Origin: Mesonia aquimarina
GTDB taxonomy: Bacteria; Bacteroidota; Bacteroidia; Flavobacteriales; Flavobacteriaceae
Reading direction: 5' to 3'
DNA: 64,000 nt
NCBI RefSeq assembly: GCF_003667275.1
Contig: NZ_RCNV01000002.1
Location: 1 to 64,000 of the forward strand
Position numbers and translations under genes: made by a program. Positions 49,878 through 59,187 of the stretch are shown here, piece after piece (position 1 is the stretch's first letter; the number at the start of each line of letters is the position of its first letter). The notes beneath the pieces were generated by a model. That model saw only the letters and a program-made list of their open reading frames with translations, was not told the origin of the DNA and ran no database searches.

Positions 49878-52271
49878 TTATAAACTATATCTTAATTTTA
49901 CATAAAATGCTCTTCCCGGTTTTTGAAGTCTAAAATTATCATAGAGTTCTTCATCGGTTACGTTTCTACATTCTACTGAAATATTATATTTTCCGTTTTC
50001 TAAACTATACACCGCTTCTAAACTATGCGAAAGTTGCCTAGGAATAATTGCTTTTCCATCGCGACCAAATCTTTCTGAAGAAAGAAAATACTCTTCGGTA
50101 AAATTGAAGTAATAATTAAAATTCAATCTTGATTTTTCAGCGAAAACATCTTTAAAATTCAATCCGGCGACCAGACTTCCAAATAGATAAGGCGTATTCG
50201 GAATTCTAGCCCCTTTATTTAAATTAGGCTGATAACCTAAATAATCGCTATAACTTAAATCGGCTTCGTCTGTAATATCTTGATACGTAATATTGGCGCT
50301 TAAGTTGAATACTTCTTTGTAGCGATATGCAAAAGATCCTTGAGCACCTAGAGCTTTTACTTTAGATAAATTTCCATTAGTCGTTGTGGGACCGGACACG
50401 GTTACAATATTATAAATAAGATCGTTTGCATCTCGGTAAAGAAATGTACCGCTTACATCGAATTGATGGTCATTGTTAATTTGAAAATTGTAAGAAGCTC
50501 CTAAATTGAAGTTTTTACCTTGTTCCGGTTTTAAATTAGGGTTAGGCAAAACGGTTAATCCATTTCCAAAAAACTCTTCTGCAGTTGGTAAGCGAAAGGT
50601 ATTTTCAAAAGAAGCTTTTACTTGTAAAGCTGGCGTTAAAAAATAGGAAGTTGCAATACCATAACCGAAATTATTATCGGATATTTTAGAAGCTTCCGTA
50701 GATTCAATATTATTTCCGGTTTCTTCACTCGTCTCTACATTCAACGAATAAGCTTTCCCAAAAATAGTTGTGGTCCATTTCTCGTTAAACTTATATTTAT
50801 AAGAAAGCCCAATTATATTTTTGCTTAATTTTTTCGGTAGAAAATATTGATTTACGTCTGTATTCACCTGATCAAACTCATCTCGCGTAAAATACTGGAA
50901 AGCCTGATTTAACGAAAAAGAATGTTTTTCATCAAATAGATAACTTAGATTAAACTGATTACTGAATTGTTTATCTTCTAACTCTAACAAATTCGCTTCT
51001 CCTTGTTCACCCTGTGTTTGCGAACCTGTTGCAATTTTCTCCCCATACCAATTATAACGGAATCCGGTTAACGTATCTATATTTTTTGTTTTGATTATAC
51101 TGTAAGATGCGTTTACATTAACATCTAATCCTTCTGCAAATAAATCTCTTTTCTTGTATTTTAAGGAAGGTACAATTGATTGACTTTCTCTTTTTACCGC
51201 ACCAAAAACGGTGGCCATGGTAGCACCGGTTTGTAATTCGCTATCGTCTTCAGAAGCAATTACACCAAACAATAATTGATCTGCAAAATTTTTATCTACA
51301 AAGCCTGTTTCTATTTGTGCTGAAGCCGACTGATATTGATCATGAAAGCGCTCTATCTCAACATTAGAATCCTGTAAATTCCCCAATTCATCTTCTACAT
51401 CTACCAACACATCATAATTATTATCAGAATAATTATAATTTAGATTTCCTCTAACTGTAAAGCCCGTTTCATCATTTGTATAGGCTCCATTTACAGAAGC
51501 TTGATGAGTATTAAACGAACCGTAAGAATAAGAAACGTCTAAATATTCATCTTTTTGATTGGTAATAATATTTACCGCACCACCTAATGCGTCTGTACCT
51601 AACCAGATTGGAACCACACCATTATACACATCTATTCGCTCAATAGAATTAACCGGGATATTATTTAGATTAAACGAAGAACCAAAATTATCCATCGGAA
51701 TTCCATTTAAAAAAAACTTGACTTGATTTCCCTTAAAACCATTTAGTGAAAATGTAAAATCTGATCCCAAACCACCTTCTTGAAGCACACGAACACTAGG
51801 CACGCGATCTAAAATCTGTTGAGCATTTTGAGAACTATTTAAAAGTTCTTTTGTAGAAACAGAGGTAACCGTATAGGCTTGTTCATTGATCTTTCTGACT
51901 TTAGATTTTCCATTTAATTGAACAGCACCCATTTCTAAAGGGGCATCTTCTAATTTAAAGTCAACTACTAAATTTTGATTAGGGTTTAATTGAATTTTGT
52001 GTGTGATTGTTTTAAATCCTAAATAGCTAATCTGTAAGGTATGGATTCCTTCTGCAAGATTAGATATGGTATAATAGCCCGACTTGCCCGTTACCACTCC
52101 TTTATTTTCTCCTACCAAAACAACATTGACTCCTTCTATAGCATTTCCAGAAACACTACTAATTTTACCGCTTACAGTTGCACCATTAGCTTGCTGTCCA
52201 TATAAAGTGCCTGCAAGTAAAATAAGGACTAAGCTAAAAATAAGTTGATATAAATGGGTATGCTTTGGCAA
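49878..52271 (-). CDS. TonB-dependent siderophore receptor (FecA-like)
   Basis: A 797-residue outer-membrane receptor. Signal peptide at 1-26 (LVLILLAGTLYGQQ). Carboxypeptidase-regulatory domain at about 30-110. Plug at about 125-240 (NSSQNAQQILDRVPSVRVLQ, WLGTDALGGAVNIITNQ). Barrel from about 245, ending in AFYVKLRYSL. A siderophore substrate is inferred from the DUF4374 and PepSY genes downstream. A -7 element at 52306-52313 and a palindrome at 52339-52360 lie upstream. Confidence 0.92.
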   Translation of the reverse strand: MPKHTHLYQLIFSLVLILLAGTLYGQQANGATVSGKISSVSGNAIEGVNVVLVGENKGVVTGKSGYYTISNLAEGIHTLQISYLGFKTITHKIQLNPNQNLVVDFKLEDAPLEMGAVQLNGKSKVRKINEQAYTVTSVSTKELLNSSQNAQQILDRVPSVRVLQEGGLGSDFTFSLNGFKGNQVKFFLNGIPMDNFGSSFNLNNIPVNSIERIDVYNGVVPIWLGTDALGGAVNIITNQKDEYLDVSYSYGSFNTHQASVNGAYTNDETGFTVRGNLNYNYSDNNYDVLVDVEDELGNLQDSNVEIERFHDQYQSASAQIETGFVDKNFADQLLFGVIASEDDSELQTGATMATVFGAVKRESQSIVPSLKYKKRDLFAEGLDVNVNASYSIIKTKNIDTLTGFRYNWYGEKIATGSQTQGEQGEANLLELEDKQFSNQFNLSYLFDEKHSFSLNQAFQYFTRDEFDQVNTDVNQYFLPKKLSKNIIGLSYKYKFNEKWTTTIFGKAYSLNVETSEETGNNIESTEASKISDNNFGYGIATSYFLTPALQVKASFENTFRLPTAEEFFGNGLTVLPNPNLKPEQGKNFNLGASYNFQINNDHQFDVSGTFLYRDANDLIYNIVTVSGPTTTNGNLSKVKALGAQGSFAYRYKEVFNLSANITYQDITDEADLSYSDYLGYQPNLNKGARIPNTPYLFGSLVAGLNFKDVFAEKSRLNFNYYFNFTEEYFLSSERFGRDGKAIIPRQLSHSLEAVYSLENGKYNISVECRNVTDEELYDNFRLQKPGRAFYVKLRYSL

Positions 52272-52305
52272 TCCAGTATTAATTTAGATTTATTTTAAAC
52301 TGGCG

Positions 52306-52313
52306 CAAAAATA
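52306..52313 (-). promoter_or_regulatory. -7 element (TATTTTTG) of the siderophore locus
   Basis: TATTTTTG on the minus strand matches TAnnTTTG 34 bp before the receptor ATG. Confidence 0.5.
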
Positions 52314-52338
52314 ATACAAAATTCTACTTTGAAAAAAC

Positions 52339-52360
52339 TTATTTAGACTAATTCTACACT
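52339..52360. promoter_or_regulatory. Palindrome in the siderophore promoter, possible Fur-type operator
   Basis: TTTAGA-CTAAT-TCTACA is a near-palindrome (one mismatch) centred about 40 bp upstream of the -7 element, where a repressor would block polymerase. It resembles iron-box sequences of Flavobacteriia from memory. A regulator match is not proven. Confidence 0.35.
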
Positions 52361-52403
52361 TTGAATGTTAATTTTTAGTTATGCAAGTTAACTAAAGCTA
52401 ATA

Positions 52404-53288
52404 CTATAATGGAAGGTTATTTTTTCTATGAGTATTTTTATAAGCCATTTCATCTTTATAATCGATCCAGTTCTGCCCTTTTAGTTTTCGCATAAAATTA
52501 TCGAAATGACGCATGACAAATACATTATAAGCGGCTTTTGCCAAATGTTTAGGTTTTTTAGGAATAGAACGTAAACTCATAGAAAAGCCGGGGGTTTTAT
52601 AATGCATATAATGCCAATAGCCTTCGGGCATATAAAGTGCTTCCCCATGGTTGAGATCGGCTACAAAACCTTTTGCTTTTTTTAATGCCGGCCATTTATC
52701 AAAATTCGGATTCGAAAAATCGATATCCTCTCTGGAAATTAAGGCATGAGGTACTTTATACAGATAAGGTGTTTGTGATGGAGGATAAATTAAGCAGCGT
52801 TTTTTTCCGTGGAAATGAAAATGCATAATATTAGCATAATCAATATCGTAGTGCATAAAAACTTTAGAATCTTGCCCACCAAAAAATAAAAAAGGTAATC
52901 GTTTTAAAAATTTCAAACCAATATCAGGATAATTAAAATCCTTCTGAAGGGCAGGAACTTCCTTTAATAAGGAATATAAAAAGATTCTAAAATCGGTGGG
53001 TTCAGTTTTCAGAAGTTTAATATAGTCTTCCATACGCATTTCTGCATGTGGCTCGTTTACTTTGTAATCTGAACTTGCCGGTCGATTATCAAATAAAGGC
53101 ACCGTTTTATTACCTGCATTTTTTTGTATATAATCTAAATTCCATTTGTTATAAGCGTCCCAATCCTTAGTTAATTCTTCAATTACTAACGGTTTTTGTG
53201 GCTTCACGAATTCTTCAACAAATCGTTTTTTGCTAATCGTTTTTACACGTGGAATTTCCTCAACATATAATCCGTTAACATTCTTCAT
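52404..53288 (-). CDS. Cupin-like/JmjC Fe(II)/2-oxoglutarate oxygenase, paralogue A
   Basis: A 294-residue JmjC/cupin_8-type protein. The metal triad is complete: H146-x-D148 (FMHYDIDYANIM) and H226 (EGYWHYMHY). Other typical stretches are RCLIYPPSQTPYLY, which matches the JmjC core, and KPLVIEELTKDWDAYNKWNL near the N-terminus. Enzymes of this fold hydroxylate proteins or RNA. It lies 14 bp downstream of a paralogue, and both lack a signal peptide. The substrate is unknown. Confidence 0.85.
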   Translation of the reverse strand: MKNVNGLYVEEIPRVKTISKKRFVEEFVKPQKPLVIEELTKDWDAYNKWNLDYIQKNAGNKTVPLFDNRPASSDYKVNEPHAEMRMEDYIKLLKTEPTDFRIFLYSLLKEVPALQKDFNYPDIGLKFLKRLPFLFFGGQDSKVFMHYDIDYANIMHFHFHGKKRCLIYPPSQTPYLYKVPHALISREDIDFSNPNFDKWPALKKAKGFVADLNHGEALYMPEGYWHYMHYKTPGFSMSLRSIPKKPKHLAKAAYNVFVMRHFDNFMRKLKGQNWIDYKDEMAYKNTHRKNNLPL

Positions 53289-53302
53289 TCTTCTTCTTAT
53301 TT

Positions 53303-54148
53303 TTATTGAGCGCGTTTTTTAGCCAATTTATTTTTATAATCTATCCATTTTTGACCGCGCAATTTTCTCATCAAATTATCAAAAGTCATCATAAAAGCAA
53401 TATTTTTAAAAACTTTTGCAAGTTTAGGAGCGCTTTTAGGTAAGGCTCGAAGCGTCATAGAAATACTCGGACTTACATACCGAATATAGTGCCAATAGCC
53501 GCTAGGAATATATAGGGTTTCACCTGCATTTAATTGAACACGATAACCTTCTGCCTTTTTTAATGCCGGAAATTTAATAAAATCCGGTCGGTCCATTTCT
53601 ATTTCTTCTATTGTTACAATAGAAAAAGGCACGTGATAAAGGTACTTCTTTTGATTATGCGGAAAAAGAATCACTTCCTTTTCTCCGTATAAATTAAAGT
53701 GCATATTATCGGCCAAATCCACATCATAATGCGTTAATACGCGTGCGCCTGCTCCTCCAAAAAAAAGCACCGGTAATTTTTTAAAAAACTTTAATCCTAT
53801 ATCGGGATAACTAAAATCTTTGGTTAATTCCGGACACTTTTGTAAAATATTAAAAAAGAATATTCGTAAATCCGTAGGTCCTTTTTTTAATAATTTCACA
53901 TATTCACGCATGCTTAAATGCATAGCAGGTTTTCGAGAGTTCTCATTACCTTTAGCCGGCTCACTATCATAAAGCGGAACTACCACATCACCTACTTTTT
54001 CTGCAAAATAATCTAAATTCCATTTTTTTGCGGCAGGCCAATCTTCAGAAAGCTTCGTTAACACCAAAGGTTTCTTTTTATTGACATAGTTTGTCATAAA
54101 CTCAGCTGCATCAATATTTTCTTTATAATCAATCTCCTTCAGCTTCAT
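53303..54148 (-). CDS. Cupin-like/JmjC Fe(II)/2-oxoglutarate oxygenase, paralogue B
   Basis: A 281-residue paralogue of the gene at 52404-53288, similar along its full length (for example KKPLVLTKLSEDWPAAKKWN, PDIGLKFFKKLPVLFFGG). Metal ligands H140-x-D142 (THYDVDLADNM) and H220 (SGYWHYIRY) are present. The position between the two ligands differs (NMHFNLYGEKEV against IMHFHFHGKKRC), so the substrates may differ. It is the first gene of the pair. Confidence 0.85.
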   Translation of the reverse strand: MKLKEIDYKENIDAAEFMTNYVNKKKPLVLTKLSEDWPAAKKWNLDYFAEKVGDVVVPLYDSEPAKGNENSRKPAMHLSMREYVKLLKKGPTDLRIFFFNILQKCPELTKDFSYPDIGLKFFKKLPVLFFGGAGARVLTHYDVDLADNMHFNLYGEKEVILFPHNQKKYLYHVPFSIVTIEEIEMDRPDFIKFPALKKAEGYRVQLNAGETLYIPSGYWHYIRYVSPSISMTLRALPKSAPKLAKVFKNIAFMMTFDNLMRKLRGQKWIDYKNKLAKKRAQ

Positions 54149-54216
54149 CTTGTAGAATTAATCTTTCAACTTTTCAACTAATAAAAACAAAAATACTGTA
54201 ATTTTTTAGTTGAAAT

Positions 54217-54249
54217 AAAAAGGCCGCCCAAAATTTGGACAGCCTTTTT
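54217..54249. terminator. Terminator between the T9SS cargo gene and the JmjC pair
   Basis: AAAAAGGC and GCCTTTTT close a hairpin with inner GCCCAAAATTTGGAC; A/T runs lie on both sides. Confidence 0.75.
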
Positions 54250-54280
54250 ATCAAAAATAAGAAATGAATAACGAATCAGC

Positions 54281-56089
54281 TTATTGTTTGATCAATTTAT
54301 AAGTTCTAGCACTAGTGTTTATTTTAACCTCTACAAAGTAAACACCTTGCTCTAAATTAGAAATTGTTAAGTTTGATTTTAAGGTTTCTGGAGTAGCTTC
54401 TTTTACCTTTTGACCAAGCGTATTATAAATAGTAATTTTATTTACTAAGACTGAAGACTCAAAATAAACAGTTTCTTTTGCAGGATTTGGATAAAGCTTA
54501 AGACTGTTAAAGTTCTCATTAATAACCGATAAATCTTCTGTTGTGAATGATTCTGCTGCAGACCAATCACTTGTTTCACCAGCACCGCAATCTGCACTTA
54601 CTCTAAATTCATATGTAGTATCATCAGATAAAGTGGTTAAGCTAACCCCTAAGGTTCCATCGTCATCTAACACCTGTTGTCCTTCAGTTTCAGGATCAAA
54701 ACCAGGATCACCATATTTTACTACCCAACTCGTAGCTGTACCATTTTCTACCCAAGTAAGATCAGCAGAAGTTGCTGTGACATTAGTGGCGGTTAAACCT
54801 GTAACTGCAGGACAAGGATCTTGAGCTAAAGTTGTAAACGTTTCAACAGTAGACCAATTACTTAAATCACTGTTTCCGCAATCTGCACGAACATAAACGT
54901 CATAAACTGTTCCGTTACTTAAGTTATCAATTGTTTCTTGAGCAGTTGCTGAAACTAATATAGAGGTTCCATTTGATCCATTTGGGTCGAAACCTGGAGC
55001 TCCATACATAACTTCCCAATCGCTTGCCGTTCCATTTTCTGTCCAACTAAGTTCTGCAGATTCATGATCTACATTTGCCGCTGTTAAATTAGTTGGAGCA
55101 GCACAAGAATTAGCCACTGTAAACATTACGCAGTTAGTAATATAAGTACAAGTACCATCTGTGATTTCTACAGCATAGTTCCCGGTAGCGGTTGGTGCAA
55201 AAGCTTGTGAGGTTTCCCCAGTAATAGGTGCATTCGCATTATCGCAATCTACCCATTGGTAAGTAGCTCCTGCTTGATTAGCAGTAATATCTGTAGCTGT
55301 TGTTGAAAGCGTTTCATCAAAAGTAGTAGTAATAGTACCTCCTGTGACAAAGTTTGAAGAAGATCCTGTTAAACTAAAATTATTAAGAGTACCATCGTTA
55401 GCGTTTCCTGAACTATCGCTTACAGAAGTTAAACTTGTGTTGGAACCTCCGGCAATACCATCATTAAATTTGTAATAAGCTACTAAATTAGATGCCCCCG
55501 GGCATGCTTCAGAATTCATACTGTTTTGAATTTCTGTTTGTGTAAGAGCAATATCCCAAATACGAAGCTCGTCCATACTTCCAGAGAAAAAGCCTCCAAA
55601 TGAAGCATTTATTCTTCGACCTATAATCATATCTGTATTAACCGTCGTGTTTAACGAAGTAGTAATATCATTTTCTGTATCTAAAACTCCATCAACATAC
55701 AGCTTATATTTATCTGAGCTAAGGCTCGAATCGTAAGTTACAGCAACATGATGCCAAAGACCATCGTTAACATTTATTGTGCCGTTAAACCCTCCTCCTT
55801 TTATTTCTACTCTAATAACATCATTAGTACCAGATGCATTTAACCGGAAAGTAAAACGTTGTCCGTTTACATTTTCATTTCCCCAAGTTGTAATAATTTG
55901 TTCATTATTAAGACTTTCTGTTTTCACCCAAGCTTCTACAGTTCGAGAATTGTTGGACAACACTCCAGAATAGGTCGTTTGAATATAATCTCCTGAGCCA
56001 CTAAAGTGTAAACCGGTTTGTGCATACAGAAAGTTGCTTACAAATATTGCACAGACTAACACATAAAAATTAAGTAATGTTTTTTTCAT
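54281..56089 (-). CDS. Secreted LamG/fibronectin-III protein with T9SS sorting domain
   Basis: A 602-residue surface or secreted protein. Signal peptide at 1-24 (SNFLYAQTG). A LamG/concanavalin-like domain at about 28-195 (RTVEAWVKTESLNNEQIITT, GLWHHVAVTYDSS, GSMDELRIWDIAL). A PKD/Ig-like segment at about 255-325. Two FN3 domains at about 332-422 and 427-517, each beginning with a near-identical pattern (LTAANVDHESAELSWTENGT and LTATNVTATSADLTWVENGT). A type IX C-terminal domain at about 530-602 (LKLYPNPAKETVYFESS, then EQGVYFVEV). No catalytic domain is seen; a role in adhesion or glycan binding is likely. Confidence 0.9.
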   Translation of the reverse strand: MKKTLLNFYVLVCAIFVSNFLYAQTGLHFSGSGDYIQTTYSGVLSNNSRTVEAWVKTESLNNEQIITTWGNENVNGQRFTFRLNASGTNDVIRVEIKGGGFNGTINVNDGLWHHVAVTYDSSLSSDKYKLYVDGVLDTENDITTSLNTTVNTDMIIGRRINASFGGFFSGSMDELRIWDIALTQTEIQNSMNSEACPGASNLVAYYKFNDGIAGGSNTSLTSVSDSSGNANDGTLNNFSLTGSSSNFVTGGTITTTFDETLSTTATDITANQAGATYQWVDCDNANAPITGETSQAFAPTATGNYAVEITDGTCTYITNCVMFTVANSCAAPTNLTAANVDHESAELSWTENGTASDWEVMYGAPGFDPNGSNGTSILVSATAQETIDNLSNGTVYDVYVRADCGNSDLSNWSTVETFTTLAQDPCPAVTGLTATNVTATSADLTWVENGTATSWVVKYGDPGFDPETEGQQVLDDDGTLGVSLTTLSDDTTYEFRVSADCGAGETSDWSAAESFTTEDLSVINENFNSLKLYPNPAKETVYFESSVLVNKITIYNTLGQKVKEATPETLKSNLTISNLEQGVYFVEVKINTSARTYKLIKQ

Positions 56090-56241
56090 AAAAATTATTT
56101 TAAATTATTATACTATTCGTATAAATAAATATAATTTAATTATGCAACAAACATTTTTTATCAATAAATATTAAACACTCAACTATAAATTAATAACACT
56201 CATTTGAATTTAAAAAACTAGCTAACAATTAGTTAAATGTT

Positions 56242-57864
56242 TTATTTTACAGATCTTAAATAAGAAGAAATATTAATTTTTTTGTTAGTTAAATTAAGTT
56301 TATTACGCAATCTTGTCCTTGAGTTTTCTACGGATTTATATGAAACACCTGTTAATTTAACAATTTCCTTTGTTGAAAAATCTAAATAAAGTAAGATGCA
56401 CAATCGTCGTTCTTTTGAGCTCAATTCAGGATGTTTCTCCACCAGTTTATTAAAGAAAGATGGGTGAACTTGTTTAAAACTAAATTCAAATTCTTTCCAT
56501 ATATCGGGATTAAGATCTCGTTCTAGTTTTTTTAAAACCTCGCTTAGTAATAATTGCGTTTCTTTTTTTGATGCTTTTCGCTTAATTAACTTTAAATCTT
56601 CTATAATTGATTTAACCATATTAGATTTATGAGCATCTATCATGGTTTTACCGACTAACTCGCTATTTTTTTGATCAAGACTTGAGTTTAATTCTTTATT
56701 TTTTTCCTGAATTAAAGCTTGTTCTATTTTATTATATGCTATTTTATTTCGGTATTTAATAAGTATAATCGCCAAAAATAACAATACACAAAGTAAGCCT
56801 AGAATAATCATAAACCATTTAGATTCTTCTTTTTCTACTTCAAGTTTCTGTACGGCTAATCTAGACTTGTACTCTTGCTGTAATTTTATGCGCTCTACAT
56901 TAATAGCTTGTTTTTCCAGCTGAACACTATCTCTAACCTCATTATACAATTCAAAATAAGATGCTGCAGAATCATATTGTTTTTTATTCAAATACGCTTT
57001 GTAAATTACCTCAATTGCATCTTGATTGTTAAGCGTATAAGGATTTTTCTTCAGCTCTTGTACAGCTTTTTTTGCATAAAATAATGCCGAATCATTTTCT
57101 TTTTCTTTTAGAAAAAAATCGGACACATAGCCTTGAACTACGGCTTTAATTTGTTTATTTTCTATTTTATCTGCATTGATAATTGCCTTGTCATAATATT
57201 GTTTTGCTATTGTAGCTTACGTGCTATCCTTTTCATAAATTGTTCTACCAATATTAGTATAGATATATGCATAAAGCATATGATTTTTAATTGAATGATT
57301 AACGTCTAAAGCGCGATTATAATACACTAAAGAAGAGTCCAGGTCTTCTTTTAAATATAAAGTACCCATATTATTTAAGATGCTGGCATATTTAAACGTA
57401 TCCCTAGTCTTGAAATCTTGATGATACTGAAATACTTTATCAAAATAAAAGGTCGCCTTTTTTATATTATTAAGCCTTGCATAAATAATAGCCAAATTGT
57501 TTTGAAGAGACATTTGCTCTGATAAATTACCCGACTCTTTATAAATCCCTTCTGCCTTTAAATAATATTCCAAGGCTACATCTATAACATCTTTACTGTA
57601 ATATAGTTTACCGGTAGTTACGTAAACAGAGGCTAGTAATTCTTGGTCAGCTATTTCTTTAGCTTCTTCTTCTGCAGTTTCAATGTAACTTATAGCTTTA
57701 TCCCAATCTGTTAATTTCAGTTCTAAAGCTATTTTTTTTCTTAAATCAATTTTAACTTCCGGTTGAACTGCAAAATTTAAACTGTCTTTAAGACTGCTCA
57801 ATTCAGTTTGAGAGAAACAAAAATTACCTAGAAAAAAAATTAATAAAAATAAGTGCTTTTTCAT
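56242..57864 (-). pseudogene. TPR-repeat LuxR-type regulator interrupted by an in-frame TAA
   Basis: One reading frame runs from the ATG at 57864 to 56242, broken only by TAA at 57217-57219. The first part (215 residues) has a signal peptide (FFLGNFCFSQ) and TPR repeats. The frame continues after the stop with ATIAKQYYDKAIINADKIEN and VQGYVSDFFLKEKEND with no shift, then a TM helix (WFMIILGLLCVLLFLAIILI), a coiled coil and a LuxR-type HTH (LSSKERRLCILLYLDFSTKE). A GTG at 57126 could restart translation of the 294-residue C-terminal part. Same architecture as the regulator at 30369-31880. A real nonsense mutation or a sequence error are both possible. Confidence 0.82.
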
Positions 57865-57956
57865 AAACTAAAGACGTATCCAAAGTAGCTAAATAATCAA
57901 AATTAAAGTTAATCGGAAAAATAAGGTCTAACAAATTACAATTTTTATAACCAAAA

Positions 57957-57985
57957 AAAAACCAAGCCGTTTGACTTGGTTCTTG
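57957..57985 (-). terminator. Terminator of bioB
   Basis: AACCAAG and CTTGGTT form a stem around CCGTTTGA, with a run of T on the minus strand after it. It lies about 25 bp beyond the bioB stop. Confidence 0.8.
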
Positions 57986-58009
57986 TATTCTATTAAATTT
58001 TAAAGCTTT

Positions 58010-59095
58010 TTAAGCTTTTCTTTTTGCTTGCGCTTCTAAGTTTTTTTCAATTTTGTGTCCCGGTCTAGACCATCTTGGTTTTTCACCTAAAGACTGATGA
58101 ACAGAATCTTCGGCTTCTATTGTTTCTCGCTGACTATGCTTCTCAAAAGGTTTTTGAACATTTAAGCCCAACTCTTTAAAAAGTTGCATATCTTCAGAAA
58201 CATCAGGATTTGGGGTTGTTAATAATTTATCTCCAGCAAAAATTGAGTTTGCTCCGGCAAAGAAACACATGGATTGTCCTTCTTTACTCATATCTGTTCT
58301 CCCTGCAGACAAACGCACTTGTGTTTCGGGCATAACAATTCTTGTAGTTGCTACCATTCTAACCATATCCCAAATAGGAACTTTTTGCTGCTCTTCCATA
58401 GGGGTACCCTCAACTGGTACTAAAGCATTAATCGGCACAGATTCCGGTTGGGGATTTAGTCTTGCCAAGGCAACTAACATTCCTGCGCGATCCTCTTTGC
58501 TTTCTCCCATTCCTATAATTCCACCACTACAAACAGTTACGTTTGTTTTTCTAACGTTACTTAGAGTTTCTAAACGATCTTCATATCCACGTGTAGAAAT
58601 AACTTCTTTATAATATTCTTCTGAAGTATCTAAGTTATGATTATAAGCATACAAACCTGCTTCTTCTAGACGTTTTGCTTGATTTTCTGTAACCATACCT
58701 AAGGTACAACAAACTTCCATATCTAGCTTATTAATGGTTCTTACCATTTCTAAGACATTATCAAACTCAGGTCCGTCTTTTACATTACGCCAAGCCGCTC
58801 CCATACATACGCGAGAACTTCCAGAAGACTTTGCGCGCAAAGCTTGTGCTTTTACTTGTTGCACACTCATTAAATCATTTCCTTCTACATCTGTGTGATA
58901 ACGTGCCGCTTGCGGACAATACCCACAATCTTCGGGACAACCGCCTGTTTTTATAGATAATAAAGTAGAGACTTGAACCGTATTTGGGTCGTGATGCTTT
59001 CTATGAACCGTTGCCGCTTCGTACAACAATTCCATAAAAGGTTTATTGTAAATTTCTAATATTTCTTCCTGCGTCCAGTTATGTCTAATTTCCAT
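58010..59095 (-). CDS. bioB: Biotin synthase
   Basis: A 361-residue radical SAM enzyme that inserts sulfur into dethiobiotin. The CxxxCxxC cluster motif is present in GGCPEDCGYCPQAARYH. Other conserved stretches are GAAWRNVKDG, CCTLGMVTENQAKRLEEAGL, YNHNLDTSEEYY and RLSAGRTDMS (second cluster Arg). A Lys-rich tail follows the core. It has its own -7 element at 59116-59123, and the other biotin genes lie upstream on the same strand. Confidence 0.97.
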   Translation of the reverse strand: MEIRHNWTQEEILEIYNKPFMELLYEAATVHRKHHDPNTVQVSTLLSIKTGGCPEDCGYCPQAARYHTDVEGNDLMSVQQVKAQALRAKSSGSSRVCMGAAWRNVKDGPEFDNVLEMVRTINKLDMEVCCTLGMVTENQAKRLEEAGLYAYNHNLDTSEEYYKEVISTRGYEDRLETLSNVRKTNVTVCSGGIIGMGESKEDRAGMLVALARLNPQPESVPINALVPVEGTPMEEQQKVPIWDMVRMVATTRIVMPETQVRLSAGRTDMSKEGQSMCFFAGANSIFAGDKLLTTPNPDVSEDMQLFKELGLNVQKPFEKHSQRETIEAEDSVHQSLGEKPRWSRPGHKIEKNLEAQAKRKA

Positions 59096-59115
59096 ATTTC
59101 TTATCGCTTAAATGC

Positions 59116-59123
59116 CAAAAATA
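59116..59123 (-). promoter_or_regulatory. -7 element (TATTTTTG) before bioB
   Basis: TATTTTTG on the minus strand matches TAnnTTTG 20 bp before the bioB ATG. It suggests bioB can be transcribed apart from the ketoacyl synthase gene. Confidence 0.5.
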
Positions 59124-59187
59124 ATAAAAGCCAAGCATACATCGGTGATCTTGAGCCAACTTTTTATAATACTAATGAACAGTGTTT

